Below are positions 1 through 8,423 of a stretch of DNA of 64,000 nucleotides, one piece after another. The notes under the pieces are model-generated. The model was given only the letters and a program-made list of their open reading frames with translations, had not been told where the DNA came from and made no database searches. This DNA comes from Enterococcus moraviensis ATCC BAA-383. GTDB taxonomy: Bacteria; Bacillota; Bacilli; Lactobacillales; Enterococcaceae. The stretch is taken from NCBI RefSeq assembly GCF_000407445.1, contig NZ_ASWB01000001.1, forward strand, positions 930,001-994,000, in the 5' to 3' direction. The position numbers and the translations under genes are program-made. Every line of letters starts with the position of its first letter. The first letter of the stretch is position 1.

Positions 1-1160
1 TCGGCAAAGTTAGAAAAGCCCGTATTATTAAACCCAAAACCTTGCCCAGGATTGGTAGCATCTTGGTCAATTCGATGATATTTTTGTGGGGCAACACGGG
101 TTACTGTTCCATTTGGCGTGGTTAATTGAACAGGGGCGCTGATTTCATCATCGGTCATATTCGTCGCTGTAGCTGGGCCTTTAAAACGGGATGCACTCCA
201 AAATAAGCCTGCCCATGCGACTTCTTTGGCACCATCTAAATCGATGTAGGCTTTACTTGAGTTATAGGTCGTTGGATCGCCATCGACATCCGCAAATTTC
301 AACTGAAAATTATTGATTGCTTGACCGCTAAGTGGCGTTCTGGTATTCAAAAAAGCGCTCGCTGTCGCTTCGTTTACAGGGGTTAAGTTGGTATTTCCTG
401 TAGAGAATAATTCCCCTTTGTGGATGCTTTTATAAATTGGCTTATCAAAGCCACGGCCTGGCGTTGGCGCAATTCTTGGTCCGATGGCTTGGGCTCTCGG
501 TGCGGCTTGATTGTTTTCTTCTGAGGTCGTTGCTGCTGAGTCTTCTGGTGCAGCAGTTGTTGGCTCTTCTGATTGAGATTCTGCTACTTCTGTGTCAGCT
601 TCTTTTTCTTGTAATGATGTACTGCTCGTTTCTTGTTCGTTCTTTGGCAGTGTTAGGGTGATGTCCCCTACTTTTTCGTCTGCCTGATTTATTTCAACAG
701 CAAGCTGATGGATTGATTTGTCTGTTTGCTCGGCACTTATTGTCAGATGTTTCGTGGTATGAGGTTGGATCGTGGTGATGGTTAGTTCTGTCCCCTCATC
801 TTGGTTTTCTTTTTGGTCAAACTGGATCGTTTGATCGTCAGGCACCACCAATTGGTCGTCGCTTTTTAGGGTTGTTGCGTCGAATTTTACTGGTGAGTCA
901 TTTTGGTTCTTTTGTTTTAGAACTACCTGATCGATTGGTTGATCGCTTTTGTTCGTTACTTCGTAGTTTACGTCGATTAATTTGTTGTTCGTTTCATTTT
1001 TCTTGGTGTCTGCTTTGATGTATAAGGATTCTGAGTCGAATGTATTTTCATCTGGTTTGGTCAATCCTTCGGCAAACACACTGGCGGCGGGTAACAAGTT
1101 GGCAATCACCAACATCAAAACGGCTAAATAATTCAGGGAAATTCTGTGCACTTTATTCAT
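1..1160 (-). CDS. Large secreted surface protein, N-terminal part (runs off window)
   Basis: An open frame of 386 codons starts at ATG 1160 and runs off the left edge. GGAGG lies 10 bases upstream. The start MNKVHRISLNYLAVLMLVIA is a Sec signal peptide ending near AASVFAEG. Residues about 25-190 are a hydrophilic Asp/Asn/Thr-rich region resembling a WxL-interacting or Ig-like N-domain. A low-complexity Glu/Ser/Thr/Ala linker follows (about 190-235). A globular part then contains AWAGLFWSASR, similar to the AGLYWG motif of large repeat-bearing wall proteins. The C-terminus and any anchor lie outside the window, so the exact family is not settled. Two tandem structured RNAs lie just upstream on the same strand. 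Confidence 0.75.
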   Translation of the reverse strand, partial: MNKVHRISLNYLAVLMLVIANLLPAASVFAEGLTKPDENTFDSESLYIKADTKKNETNNKLIDVNYEVTNKSDQPIDQVVLKQKNQNDSPVKFDATTLKSDDQLVVPDDQTIQFDQKENQDEGTELTITTIQPHTTKHLTISAEQTDKSIHQLAVEINQADEKVGDITLTLPKNEQETSSTSLQEKEADTEVAESQSEEPTTAAPEDSAATTSEENNQAAPRAQAIGPRIAPTPGRGFDKPIYKSIHKGELFSTGNTNLTPVNEATASAFLNTRTPLSGQAINNFQLKFADVDGDPTTYNSSKAYIDLDGAKEVAWAGLFWSASRFKGPATATNMTDDEISAPVQLTTPNGTVTRVAPQKYHRIDQDATNPGQGFGFNNTGFSNFA

Positions 1161-1370
1161 TTATATCTTACCTCCTATACTTTTACTATAGTATGGCTAA
1201 ATAAATAATTCAAAAATATCGGGCTGAACTATTAGTTTTTTCTCATAGCTGGAGTTCGGGCTTTTTTGGGTGAATATTGGTTGAAGAGGAAACAATTTTG
1301 TTGTTATTTTATCTTATATATAAGGGCGCTGTTTTTGGTGTTATTTAATGGGTTGAAATGCCGAATTTCG

Positions 1371-1399
1371 TTGCGGTGTGGGGTGTCTTTCGGTATAAT
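1371..1399 (+). promoter_or_regulatory. Candidate plus-strand promoter antisense to the small RNA
   Basis: TTGCGG, a 17-base spacer and a perfect TATAAT. Transcription would start near 1406 and cross RNA copy 1 in antisense before meeting the plus-strand terminator at 1657-1690. No protein of convincing length is encoded between them. Confidence 0.4.
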
Positions 1400-1444
1400 A
1401 AAATGTGTAGGATAGAAATAAGGATCGTTGATCGATTCAAGACA

Positions 1445-1560
1445 TAAAAATAAAAATTGGCACTTCAATCGTTCGGCGGCAACCTTACGATCGAAGCCTT
1501 GTTAAGACACCGTTAACTGTCCAAACAAGTTGCCAATAGTGCTAGCAACATGTACTAGCT
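1445..1560 (-). ncRNA. Structured small RNA, tandem copy 1
   Basis: Read on the minus strand, a conserved promoter-like pair (CTAGAA at 1595-1590, 18 bases, TACAAT at 1571-1566) precedes three hairpins. P1 is GCTAG/CTAGC. P2 is CTTGTT..GACA/TGTC..AACAAG. P3 is CTTCGATCGT/ACGATTGAAG and is followed by a T-rich tract at 1457-1446, as in an intrinsic terminator. The P3 loop carries GTTGCC, complementary to GGCAAC just before P2, so a pseudoknot is possible. The expected transcript is about 115 nt. Compared with copy 2, the P2 and P3 stems differ in sequence but still pair, which supports a selected RNA structure. I do not recognise the family. Confidence 0.6.
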
Positions 1561-1656
1561 TCTTTATTGTACCTAAAATGAGGTGAGATTTCTAGGAAAT
1601 CTTTGCTTTTTCTGGGTGTGATTAGTTGTTGTGTATATGGTATTAGACTATTGTCA

Positions 1657-1690
1657 ACGGTATTGGGCATCTGCTCAATGCCGTTTTTTT
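1657..1690 (+). terminator. Intrinsic terminator, plus strand
   Basis: ACGGTATTGGGCA pairs with TGCTCAATGCCGT (G-U tolerated) and a run of seven T follows. No plus-strand gene precedes it. It would end a transcript antisense to RNA copy 1. Confidence 0.6.
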
Positions 1691-1749
1691 CTGTCCTATA
1701 ACTAATTTTGAAGGGAGGTACATTTTTAAGAATCGATGAAAAACTGGAT

Positions 1750-1860
1750 AAAACAAAAAGGCACTTCACCGTTTGGCGGCAACCGAACGATGAAGCCTTG
1801 TATAGAAATCCGTTACACCTCTATACAAGTTGCCAATTTGCTAGCACCGAAGCACTAGCT
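1750..1860 (-). ncRNA. Structured small RNA, tandem copy 2
   Basis: This is a second copy exactly 300 bases from copy 1. It has the same CTAGAA-N18-TACAAT box (1895-1866). P1 is GCTAG..CTAGC. P2 is CTTGTATAGA/TCTATACAAG. The terminator hairpin P3 is CTTCATCGTT/AACGGTGAAG with GGTTGCCGCC in its loop, followed by TTTTT. GGCAAC before P2 can again pair with the GTTGCC loop. Sequence outside the stems and these motifs is only loosely conserved. Confidence 0.6.
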
Positions 1861-1967
1861 TCTTTATTGTACCTAATTTTCTTTTGAAATTCTAGTTGGT
1901 TTTGTTAATTTCTTGGGATTAAGGGTGGTTTAGGAGTGAATTGTGGGGTTGGTTTGGCTGATTGATG

Positions 1968-1999
1968 ACGGTATTGACAGGTTCGGTATCGTTTTTTGT
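1968..1999 (+). terminator. Candidate plus-strand terminator beside RNA copy 2
   Basis: ACGGTATT pairs with GGTATCGT (with wobbles) and is followed by TTTTTT. Its position relative to copy 2 matches that of the 1657 terminator relative to copy 1, so the duplicated unit appears to be small RNA plus opposing terminator. Confidence 0.4.
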
Positions 2000-2210
2000 T
2001 TTACTCTGGGAGAAGGCGTTATGAATACAGCAAGGCTTTGAAAGTCGTTTGTAGCGCTGGGTTATGGGTTTGCCTCGTCAATGTGCAGATAGAAAGGTCA
2101 CTGAATCCAGAAATTCAGTGAAAAAACTGGCGGGAGAAGTTGGGTTTGGGCTTGGGTTTCGTTTGGCGCTTATCGGCTTTTCTCCGCCTTATTTGAAGGA
2201 GATCAGGAGA

Positions 2211-2519
2211 ATGGATAAACAAGGACAGAATTTAAAGGCGGTTACGTATCAGGATATTATTGAGTTGCGGGATTTTATGGAGAAGATGGCTTCTTGGCAG
2301 GAGCCTTTGGCGATTTTGGATCATTTTTTTCAGTTTCGGTCTGGGCCGATTAATAAGAAACGGATTGTGAAGGAGTATTATGCTCGGGCGCAGATGTTTC
2401 ATACTTTTTATGAGGATTATAATCGGTTGATTGAGTTGGGGGATGAATTGGTGATGGAGATGGTTAGGGCTGAGAAGGTTGAGACTGGGTTTGAGGTTAG
2501 GAAAATGGATTTGGAATAG
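2211..2519 (+). CDS. Hypothetical protein, 102 aa
   Basis: ATG 2211 follows GGAGATCAGGAGA closely. The frame is also open upstream to 2064, but that part lacks a ribosome site and reads as low-quality peptide. The protein (MDKQGQNLKAVTYQDIIEL...) is hydrophilic and probably all-helical, with no signal peptide or membrane span. Codon use is odd for the region: TTG for Leu, GAG for Glu and GCG or CGG are frequent. The flanking DNA from about 1.2 to 2.5 kb is also G/T-rich on the plus strand. This may mark recent transfer or a distinct mutational history. Function unknown. Confidence 0.6.
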   Translation: MDKQGQNLKAVTYQDIIELRDFMEKMASWQEPLAILDHFFQFRSGPINKKRIVKEYYARAQMFHTFYEDYNRLIELGDELVMEMVRAEKVETGFEVRKMDLE

Positions 2520-2595
2520 ATTGCGTATGTTATAAAAGAGGATGGAGATGATCCATCCTCTGAAAATATATGGTGGAACGTCAATCATCAGTAAT

Positions 2596-5505
2596 TTATT
2601 TCTGCGTTATAAAGTCATACGTATCTAAAGGTACAGCATTTTCTAATAACATTTCCATTGTAACAACCTTTTCGTCACTACCTTTTAGAATATCATTTCT
2701 TGCTGTCTCTACTTTGGGAAATGCTTTTCCAAGATAAATATATTCACTTACTTGCTTTTTTGTTTCTTTCTGAACAAATATATGAATATCTAACCCAGTT
2801 TTTTTGTATTTCAAAATTTGTTTTACATCTTTACTCTCTTTTGTACGTTGTTTTTTACTAGACCAAATTAACGAATGACGATTAATAAACTCATCAGCAT
2901 AATTTAAACTATCTTCATCTTTATGGTAATTCACAAAAATTGGACAAGTATTTTCCTTTATGCTGTAACCAAACATACTTCCACTTTCATTATTTTTCCA
3001 ATTCAATAACCTACATACATCTTTCCTTGTGTAAATTTCATTATATGTTAATTGTTCATTTAAATTATATCTCTTACTTCTTTCTAATGAAGCATCAATA
3101 ATATCTTTCACTTGTTCAGAAAAATAAGTGTTTTGAGATAAACAATCAGAAAATTCTTTTGACAATTTATATATATTATTATCTAAATTTAAAATTGGCG
3201 TTTTTCCATACTTGGTTCTTTCTTGTTCAGTAAAATATTCCATATTAAAAATACGTTCAATCGTAACTAATGCTGAATCAGAAATGGGGTATTCGTTTTC
3301 TTTTATCAATTTAATATAATCTGAAATTTTCATCTTGCCCTTTTTAATTACATTTAATAAAAGTAAAATTTCATGATTTCTTTTTCCATTTAAAAATTCA
3401 GTCATTAAAAATGTTAATATCTGACCTTCCCTGATTGATAAAATCGGATGAGGTTCTTTCACATAATCTAAAAATTCAGGATAATTATTGATTTTCTTCA
3501 GACTTGTTGTAATCATAGTTGGATCGAAGGAATGATAGGTTAGATAGTCAATTAACTTTGGAATCCTTCCAATTTTATTTTTCAATTTCAAATATTCTTC
3601 CTTAAAGTTTTTGCACATTGTCATTTTAGAAGATTCAATTGAATCAAAAATTTTCTTTTTAGCAATTTCATCAAAATTAATAGTTGATACCCCTGAAAGA
3701 TATTGAGTTCTCATAGTTTTTTTGCGCAAATCATTTTTACTTAACGATTGATCTTCTGTTAGTGCAATAGGGATCAAGTAATTATTATCATAATTTCCTA
3801 TAAAATCAATAATCGTTACAAATTCTTTATTGGTTGCTTTTCTAAGACCTCTCCCTAATTGTTGAGTAAAGATAATACTTGACTTAGTCTTTCGTAACAT
3901 TATAACCTGATTAACTGGAGGAATATCAACTCCTTCATTAAAAATATCAACAGTAATGATATAATCTAATGCACCAGAAATAAGTTGGTCAATCACTTTC
4001 TCTCTTTCTGTAATATTATGCTCGGAAGTTAGAGCTTTTACTTTAAATCCTTTATCGTTAAATAATTTTTCTAATTCATAAGCTTCATCTTTTCGACCAC
4101 AAAAAATCAATCCTTTTACTGTATCACCAGAATAACCATAATAATCTATTTGCTCAAATATATATTCAACACGTTCCTCGGGTATTAATCTATCAAATTT
4201 TGATTTATCTTCTTTATAATTTCCATTGATTTCTAAATCAGTAATACCAAAATAATGAAACGGACAAAGCATATCCTCTTTCAACGCTTCTTGCAATCGT
4301 ATTTCATAAGCTAAATTATAATCAAATAACTCATATATATTAAAACCATCTGTTCTTTCTGGTGTTGCTGTCATTCCTAATAAAAATTTTGGTTCAAAGT
4401 AATTAATTACTTTTAAATATGATTCAGCTCCAGCTTTATGAACTTCGTCAATCAAAATGTAATCAAATTCTTCTTTAGAAAATAGTTCCAAATTCTTATC
4501 TTTTGATAGACTTTGAATCGTAGCAAATACATATTTTTGTTTAGTAATCGAATGTCCTTTCGATAAAATACCATAATCTTTTTCATAATCTCCACCAACA
4601 ATTTTATGATAGTCACTCATTGCTTTTACCAATATTAGTTCCTGATGTACAACAAATAATATACGCTTGGGCTTAAAATTTTTCACATCAAAAGCTGATA
4701 GATAGGTTTTTCCTGTTCCAGTTGCTGATACAACCAAAGCTTTATTTTTAGCTTCATCTCTGATCTTTTGAATAGCTTTTAAAGCTTTTTCTTGCATCTT
4801 ATTCGGTTCAATATTTATATCATAGTTTAAATTTTCACTTTCATCTTTTAGCAAGTTTAAATCAAGATCAACAATTGCTGTTTCACTTGTATCAATTTTT
4901 TTTGTGTTAATTAATGGTTTATATCTTAATATGTAGCTCTCAATCCAACTACTTGTTAAAGTTTTTGATGATGTCCACATATTCTCAAAATTTTTCTTCA
5001 CATCTTGAATTAATTCGCCATTTGCCAATGAATTTAACTTCAAATTCCACTCACAATTAACTTTTAGTGCCTTAATCGTTAAGTTAGAACTACCTAAAAT
5101 CATTGTTTCATGCTCTTCGTGAGCAAAATAATAGCCTTTAGCATGAAAACCAGAAATATTAATAATACGAATTTCAACATTTGAAAGCTTTAATAATTCA
5201 CGAAACATTTTAGGCGAATTAAAATAAAGATAGTCAGAGGTAATTATTCGTCCGCGAATATTCTTCCTTTTTAAATCAGCAAACATCGTCTTTAATGAGG
5301 CCAAGCCACTTTCTGTAATGAAAGCCACTGCAAAAAAGAATTCCTGACATGTACTTAGTTCGTCTTTCAATTCATTTAATACAAATTTGCTTTCTACATC
5401 ATTATTAACAAGTAACCTCGCTTTGTATAGATCATTATTATTTTCTGTTTGCTTTATAAAACTATGCCTAAGAGCTGCTTGAAAGTCCTCTTCAAGTTTA
5501 GTCAT
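2596..5505 (-). CDS. PLD-nuclease/superfamily 2 helicase, DUF3427 type
   Basis: 969 aa. Residues about 30-190 form a phospholipase-D-like nuclease domain with H121-x-K123 and GSSN at 138-141. An SF2 helicase core follows: Walker A ATGTGKT at 261-267, DEVH at 353-356, MTATPER near 379, and motif VI QQLGRGLR at 548-555. The remaining 400 residues match the layout of the DUF3427 C-terminal region of such proteins. The start overlaps the stop of the upstream NUDIX gene by four bases (ATGA), so the two are translationally coupled. The domain order suggests DNA cleavage coupled to ATP-driven translocation, hence a repair or anti-phage role. That role is inference. Confidence 0.85.
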   Translation of the reverse strand: MTKLEEDFQAALRHSFIKQTENNNDLYKARLLVNNDVESKFVLNELKDELSTCQEFFFAVAFITESGLASLKTMFADLKRKNIRGRIITSDYLYFNSPKMFRELLKLSNVEIRIINISGFHAKGYYFAHEEHETMILGSSNLTIKALKVNCEWNLKLNSLANGELIQDVKKNFENMWTSSKTLTSSWIESYILRYKPLINTKKIDTSETAIVDLDLNLLKDESENLNYDINIEPNKMQEKALKAIQKIRDEAKNKALVVSATGTGKTYLSAFDVKNFKPKRILFVVHQELILVKAMSDYHKIVGGDYEKDYGILSKGHSITKQKYVFATIQSLSKDKNLELFSKEEFDYILIDEVHKAGAESYLKVINYFEPKFLLGMTATPERTDGFNIYELFDYNLAYEIRLQEALKEDMLCPFHYFGITDLEINGNYKEDKSKFDRLIPEERVEYIFEQIDYYGYSGDTVKGLIFCGRKDEAYELEKLFNDKGFKVKALTSEHNITEREKVIDQLISGALDYIITVDIFNEGVDIPPVNQVIMLRKTKSSIIFTQQLGRGLRKATNKEFVTIIDFIGNYDNNYLIPIALTEDQSLSKNDLRKKTMRTQYLSGVSTINFDEIAKKKIFDSIESSKMTMCKNFKEEYLKLKNKIGRIPKLIDYLTYHSFDPTMITTSLKKINNYPEFLDYVKEPHPILSIREGQILTFLMTEFLNGKRNHEILLLLNVIKKGKMKISDYIKLIKENEYPISDSALVTIERIFNMEYFTEQERTKYGKTPILNLDNNIYKLSKEFSDCLSQNTYFSEQVKDIIDASLERSKRYNLNEQLTYNEIYTRKDVCRLLNWKNNESGSMFGYSIKENTCPIFVNYHKDEDSLNYADEFINRHSLIWSSKKQRTKESKDVKQILKYKKTGLDIHIFVQKETKKQVSEYIYLGKAFPKVETARNDILKGSDEKVVTMEMLLENAVPLDTYDFITQK

Positions 5506-5900
5506 TTCGATACTCCTTTGACTATTAAATCAACAGTTGGGATATCTGCCGGTGCCCATTCTAAAATAGATAATTCAGAAGTTTTTAACCATTTGATATT
5601 TTCATGTTCAGTGAGTTTTGGTTCTCCTTCAATCAATTCACAAAAGAAGGTAGTTAGTTCAACAATTCCAAAATCGTATTCGTAGCTTGTTGTAGTAATT
5701 TTATTTTTGATTGAGACTTCACATAGAAGTTCTTCTTTGATTTCACGTTCTAAAGCTTGTTGAGGAGTTTCACCTTGCTCAATTTTTCCTCCTGGGAATT
5801 CCCATAGTCCTGCTAGGGATTTATCTTGACCTCTTTGAGCGCAGAGAATTTTTCCATTTTTTTCTATAACTGCTCCTACTACCTTTATATTTTTTTTCAT
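5502..5900 (-). CDS. NUDIX hydrolase, MutT-like NTP pyrophosphohydrolase
   Basis: 132 aa from ATG 5900, preceded by AAAGGTTG. A TTG six codons upstream is an alternative start without a better site. The Nudix box is complete: G-x5-E-x7-REIKEEL begins at GGKIEQGE and ends at EELLCEV. GLWEFPGG upstream of it is typical of (d)NTP-cleaning MutT enzymes. It is coupled to the helicase by a 4-base overlap. Family members hydrolyse oxidised or unusual nucleotides. Here it could sanitise nucleotides or act on a nucleotide made or released by the helicase partner, which is speculative. Confidence 0.85.
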   Translation of the reverse strand: MKKNIKVVGAVIEKNGKILCAQRGQDKSLAGLWEFPGGKIEQGETPQQALEREIKEELLCEVSIKNKITTTSYEYDFGIVELTTFFCELIEGEPKLTEHENIKWLKTSELSILEWAPADIPTVDLIVKGVSK

Positions 5901-5970
5901 ATTATCAACCTTTACCAATTATTTATAGTTCTATTATACATGAAATTTGTAATTAAAATATTCTATCCCA

Positions 5971-6510
5971 CTATTTAAATAAAGCTATAAATGAGATTAA
6001 TGTACCAATAACTAAAAAAATAATCGTTCTACGTTCCTCATCTTCCTTAACCCGATTGAGAAAGAAACTTACACCCCATTTTAAATAAAGCCATATTGAA
6101 TATACTATAATGTGTATACCAAAAGGTACAAATATATAAAATAAGAGCGGATAATTTTTGAATGTAGATAAATCAGTTAATAAAGTAGGAGAAATAATTG
6201 CATATATTGATAACGCTACTTTAGCTAGCATTTGTTTGATACCGAATCTTTTAGCTATCCTTCCAGATTGATCTATTTTTTTATAATAAGGTATCTCTAC
6301 CAATATAATTAGTCCGAGTGCTATTAAAAATATTCCGGATTTTCCAACCGTATCTCTAAATAGTTCGATTTTAGCTCGATTTGTTAATAAGATAAATAAA
6401 TATATTGGAGATACAATAAAAGTTATAGCCGCAATAGGAAAATACTTATATGTACGTTCTAAGTGTTTATTTTTTTTTATTAATTTCAATTCTTCTTGAC
6501 GCTTCTTCAA
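5971..6510 (-). CDS. Hypothetical membrane protein, 179 aa
   Basis: TTG start at 6510 with AAAGGAG eight bases upstream. No in-frame ATG is better placed. After a charged N-terminus (KKRQEELKLIKKNKHLERTY) there are about five hydrophobic segments. No family recognised. It sits at the distal end of the type VII toxin island and shares size and multi-span topology with the immunity-like proteins there, but lacks their YYLID motif. It may be another immunity protein or unrelated. Confidence 0.55.
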   Translation of the reverse strand: MKKRQEELKLIKKNKHLERTYKYFPIAAITFIVSPIYLFILLTNRAKIELFRDTVGKSGIFLIALGLIILVEIPYYKKIDQSGRIAKRFGIKQMLAKVALSIYAIISPTLLTDLSTFKNYPLLFYIFVPFGIHIIVYSIWLYLKWGVSFFLNRVKEDEERRTIIFLVIGTLISFIALFK

Positions 6511-6605
6511 AAATCAAGCTCCTTTCATTTTTTTACATTTTTACTTTTTGACGTTAATAGATCTATCCTTTTTATCTTTACAACTATTACTAACATTGAT
6601 GCTAA

Positions 6606-7193
6606 TTATCTAATTATTTTTCTATCAAATACAATACATATCTTATTTTGTTCAATATATCTATAAGCCTTTATCCTCTTAACTGGTGAAACAACACCTA
6701 TAAAAAAATTGAACAGTGTAGTGAAAAAAATTGAAGTAAGAAGCAATAACAACGAATACTCCTTAAAATAAATTGGAAGCAACGAGAGTACAACCATAAC
6801 AAAAAGAAAAATGATCAGTAGAAAATTCTTCCTCATTTGTTTTCTTCCTTTAACAGGATACGCTTTTAGTTCATCTTCGCTAATATTAGTTAAATAATTC
6901 AACTTATTTTTATCACTATTAGCAATCTTATTTATTAACAGATTAAAGAAAGTACCTCCTAAACAACCAATAACTAAAATTAGTGCTATTAAAGTAACAT
7001 GACTTAAAGAAGACTTGAAAAGTACATTTCCAAATACATAATAAGTAGTCACTCCTAAAAATCCTGATAATATCGTCAATCTATAAGAAGTCATCTCAAT
7101 TTCAACTACTACTAATTTTTTTGTTACTGTATCTAAAAATATACTCTTTTCCCCTACTTCACCATTATATACAGCAACATACCGTTTCCACAT
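6606..7193 (-). CDS. DUF443-like membrane protein, 195 aa
   Basis: ATG 7193 follows GGGGGAGG. The N-terminal 45 residues are soluble (MWKRYVAVYNGE...). Two membrane segments follow (about 43-90), then a charged loop (KGRKQMRKN) and two or three more. This soluble-start, five-span plan resembles the tandem five-TM (DUF443) proteins that serve as immunity factors to membrane-depolarising type VII toxins in Staphylococcus. Similarity to the neighbouring copies is weaker than theirs to each other. Likely role: immunity to a related toxin (inference). Confidence 0.55.
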   Translation of the reverse strand: MWKRYVAVYNGEVGEKSIFLDTVTKKLVVVEIEMTSYRLTILSGFLGVTTYYVFGNVLFKSSLSHVTLIALILVIGCLGGTFFNLLINKIANSDKNKLNYLTNISEDELKAYPVKGRKQMRKNFLLIIFLFVMVVLSLLPIYFKEYSLLLLLTSIFFTTLFNFFIGVVSPVKRIKAYRYIEQNKICIVFDRKIIR

Positions 7194-7266
7194 TTTAGCT
7201 CCTCCCCCTTAACTCGAAAACATTCTCCAAATGCGACAAATATGTCTGTCAATAGCTATTAATCGG

Positions 7267-7983
7267 TTATCTCTTTTGATATATTTTGTATTTCCCTGTA
7301 TTTATTGATAGATGATTGGTTAATAGAAATAATAAAAACAACATCATAAAACATAAAGAGATAATCCAATAGCCTTCCGTTATCACAAGCAGAAATCCCG
7401 CTATAATCACTAATGATAAAAACATAAAGTACACACCTAATTTTTTTAAAGTATCAACTAAAGAAACCTGCCTCACCTTAATTTGAGTAACAGACAATTC
7501 ATCATATTTAATTATTTTCAGCATGGATTTCTTTGATTGAAAAGACCAAAATACTCGAATTATCAAAGCTGGAAATAGTGTTATAAGTAACAGCATAAAT
7601 ATGTAACGACTTGATGGAATCATCATAACTGTATTTCCAATTTCAATAAGTTGGCTATTTTCTATACTTGTTGAAGCATAAAAAAGAGTTAATAACTTGG
7701 GGAATACTATATTAAAAATTAAAATCATTAGTACGATTAAAATGCTGCTTAACACTTTTCTATTTTTAGTTTCAACTCGATGAGCTAGCAAATCGTCAGC
7801 TTGGCTTTTATTTAAGATGTACGCTTTTTGTGGCATTAGCCAATTTAATCCGAAAAAGAAATAACCTAAGAATGAACTATCTTTGTCAATTAGATAGTAG
7901 TTTGATTGAGAATGTATTACATTATAGCGATGGTTATTATAAAGAGGTTTTGCAGTGGTAAACTCCAGTTTTATCACATCCAA
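7267..7983 (-). CDS. DUF443-like membrane protein, probable immunity paralogue
   Basis: 238 aa if the TTG at 7983 is used. GTG 7977 is an alternative and neither has a clear ribosome site, so the start is uncertain. The N-terminal soluble part contains YNVIHSQSNYYLIDKD and a segment ending FFFGLNWLMPQKA. This aligns by eye with RYKLAELDKKYYLIDIDG and LVWLFPLKA of the protein at 9089-9727. About five membrane segments follow. It belongs to the same family as the two copies nearer the toxin. Tandem immunity paralogues without toxins commonly protect against toxins of other strains. Confidence 0.65.
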   Translation of the reverse strand: MDVIKLEFTTAKPLYNNHRYNVIHSQSNYYLIDKDSSFLGYFFFGLNWLMPQKAYILNKSQADDLLAHRVETKNRKVLSSILIVLMILIFNIVFPKLLTLFYASTSIENSQLIEIGNTVMMIPSSRYIFMLLLITLFPALIIRVFWSFQSKKSMLKIIKYDELSVTQIKVRQVSLVDTLKKLGVYFMFLSLVIIAGFLLVITEGYWIISLCFMMLFLLFLLTNHLSINTGKYKIYQKR

Positions 7984-8027
7984 TCGTTCGTTTAGTTATA
8001 GTTTTTTATTACTAACATAGAATAAGA

Positions 8028-8051
8028 GTCAATAACTGAATAGTTATTGAC
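8028..8051 (-). terminator. Perfect 10-bp hairpin between immunity genes
   Basis: GTCAATAACT and AGTTATTGAC flank a 4-base loop. The following T content is low on both strands, so termination would be weak. It may instead act as a processing or stabilising structure within the island. Confidence 0.3.
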
Positions 8052-8080
8052 AGCTTACTGCATCTTAAATTTTTTCAATA

Positions 8081-8383
8081 TTATCCAAGAGGTTTACTTA
8101 CAATCCCTCTCTCAATCAACTTTCCTTCACCATTTAGCCATTCAGTATACAATTGTTCAAACCGTTCTTCTTCCTCATCTGTATAACCATTGAACAAAAT
8201 AGAATCAACATTTTCTTGATTAAAATAAAGCACTTCATTAGGATTTAAACCGCTTGGATATCTGCAACCGCTATAATCATACAAAACATTTTTGTCATTT
8301 TCATTTACAACGGGACCTCTATTTAAAATCATAATTTTTTGACTACCTTCTTTTAAGTAAACAATACTACCGATTGTTAACAT
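8081..8383 (-). CDS. DUF4176-like protein of type VII toxin islands
   Basis: 100 aa from ATG 8383 (AAAGGAG eight bases upstream). A GTG three codons earlier overlaps the ribosome site. MLTIGSIVYLKEGSQKIMIL, then RGPV and YDYSGCRYPSG, fit the small beta-rich DUF4176 family. Members are found next to LXG toxins and type VII secretion genes in Firmicutes. Their role is not established, with accessory export or immunity functions suggested. Its placement between two immunity-like genes supports the assignment. Confidence 0.7.
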   Translation of the reverse strand: MLTIGSIVYLKEGSQKIMILNRGPVVNENDKNVLYDYSGCRYPSGLNPNEVLYFNQENVDSILFNGYTDEEEERFEQLYTEWLNGEGKLIERGIVSKPLG

Positions 8384-8423
8384 GATTTTCACTCCTTTTC
8401 ACTTGAAACTTGATATTTTAACG

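Noticed and set aside
1542-1769. 75-codon minus-strand ORF across both small-RNA units
   Set aside because: It runs through the promoter and terminator of the structured RNAs, has no ribosome site and lacks protein-like composition.
2232-2588. 118-codon minus-strand ORF opposite the 2211-2519 gene
   Set aside because: Ile/His/Pro-rich shadow produced by the TTG/GAG-rich gene on the other strand. The plus-strand frame has the good ribosome site.
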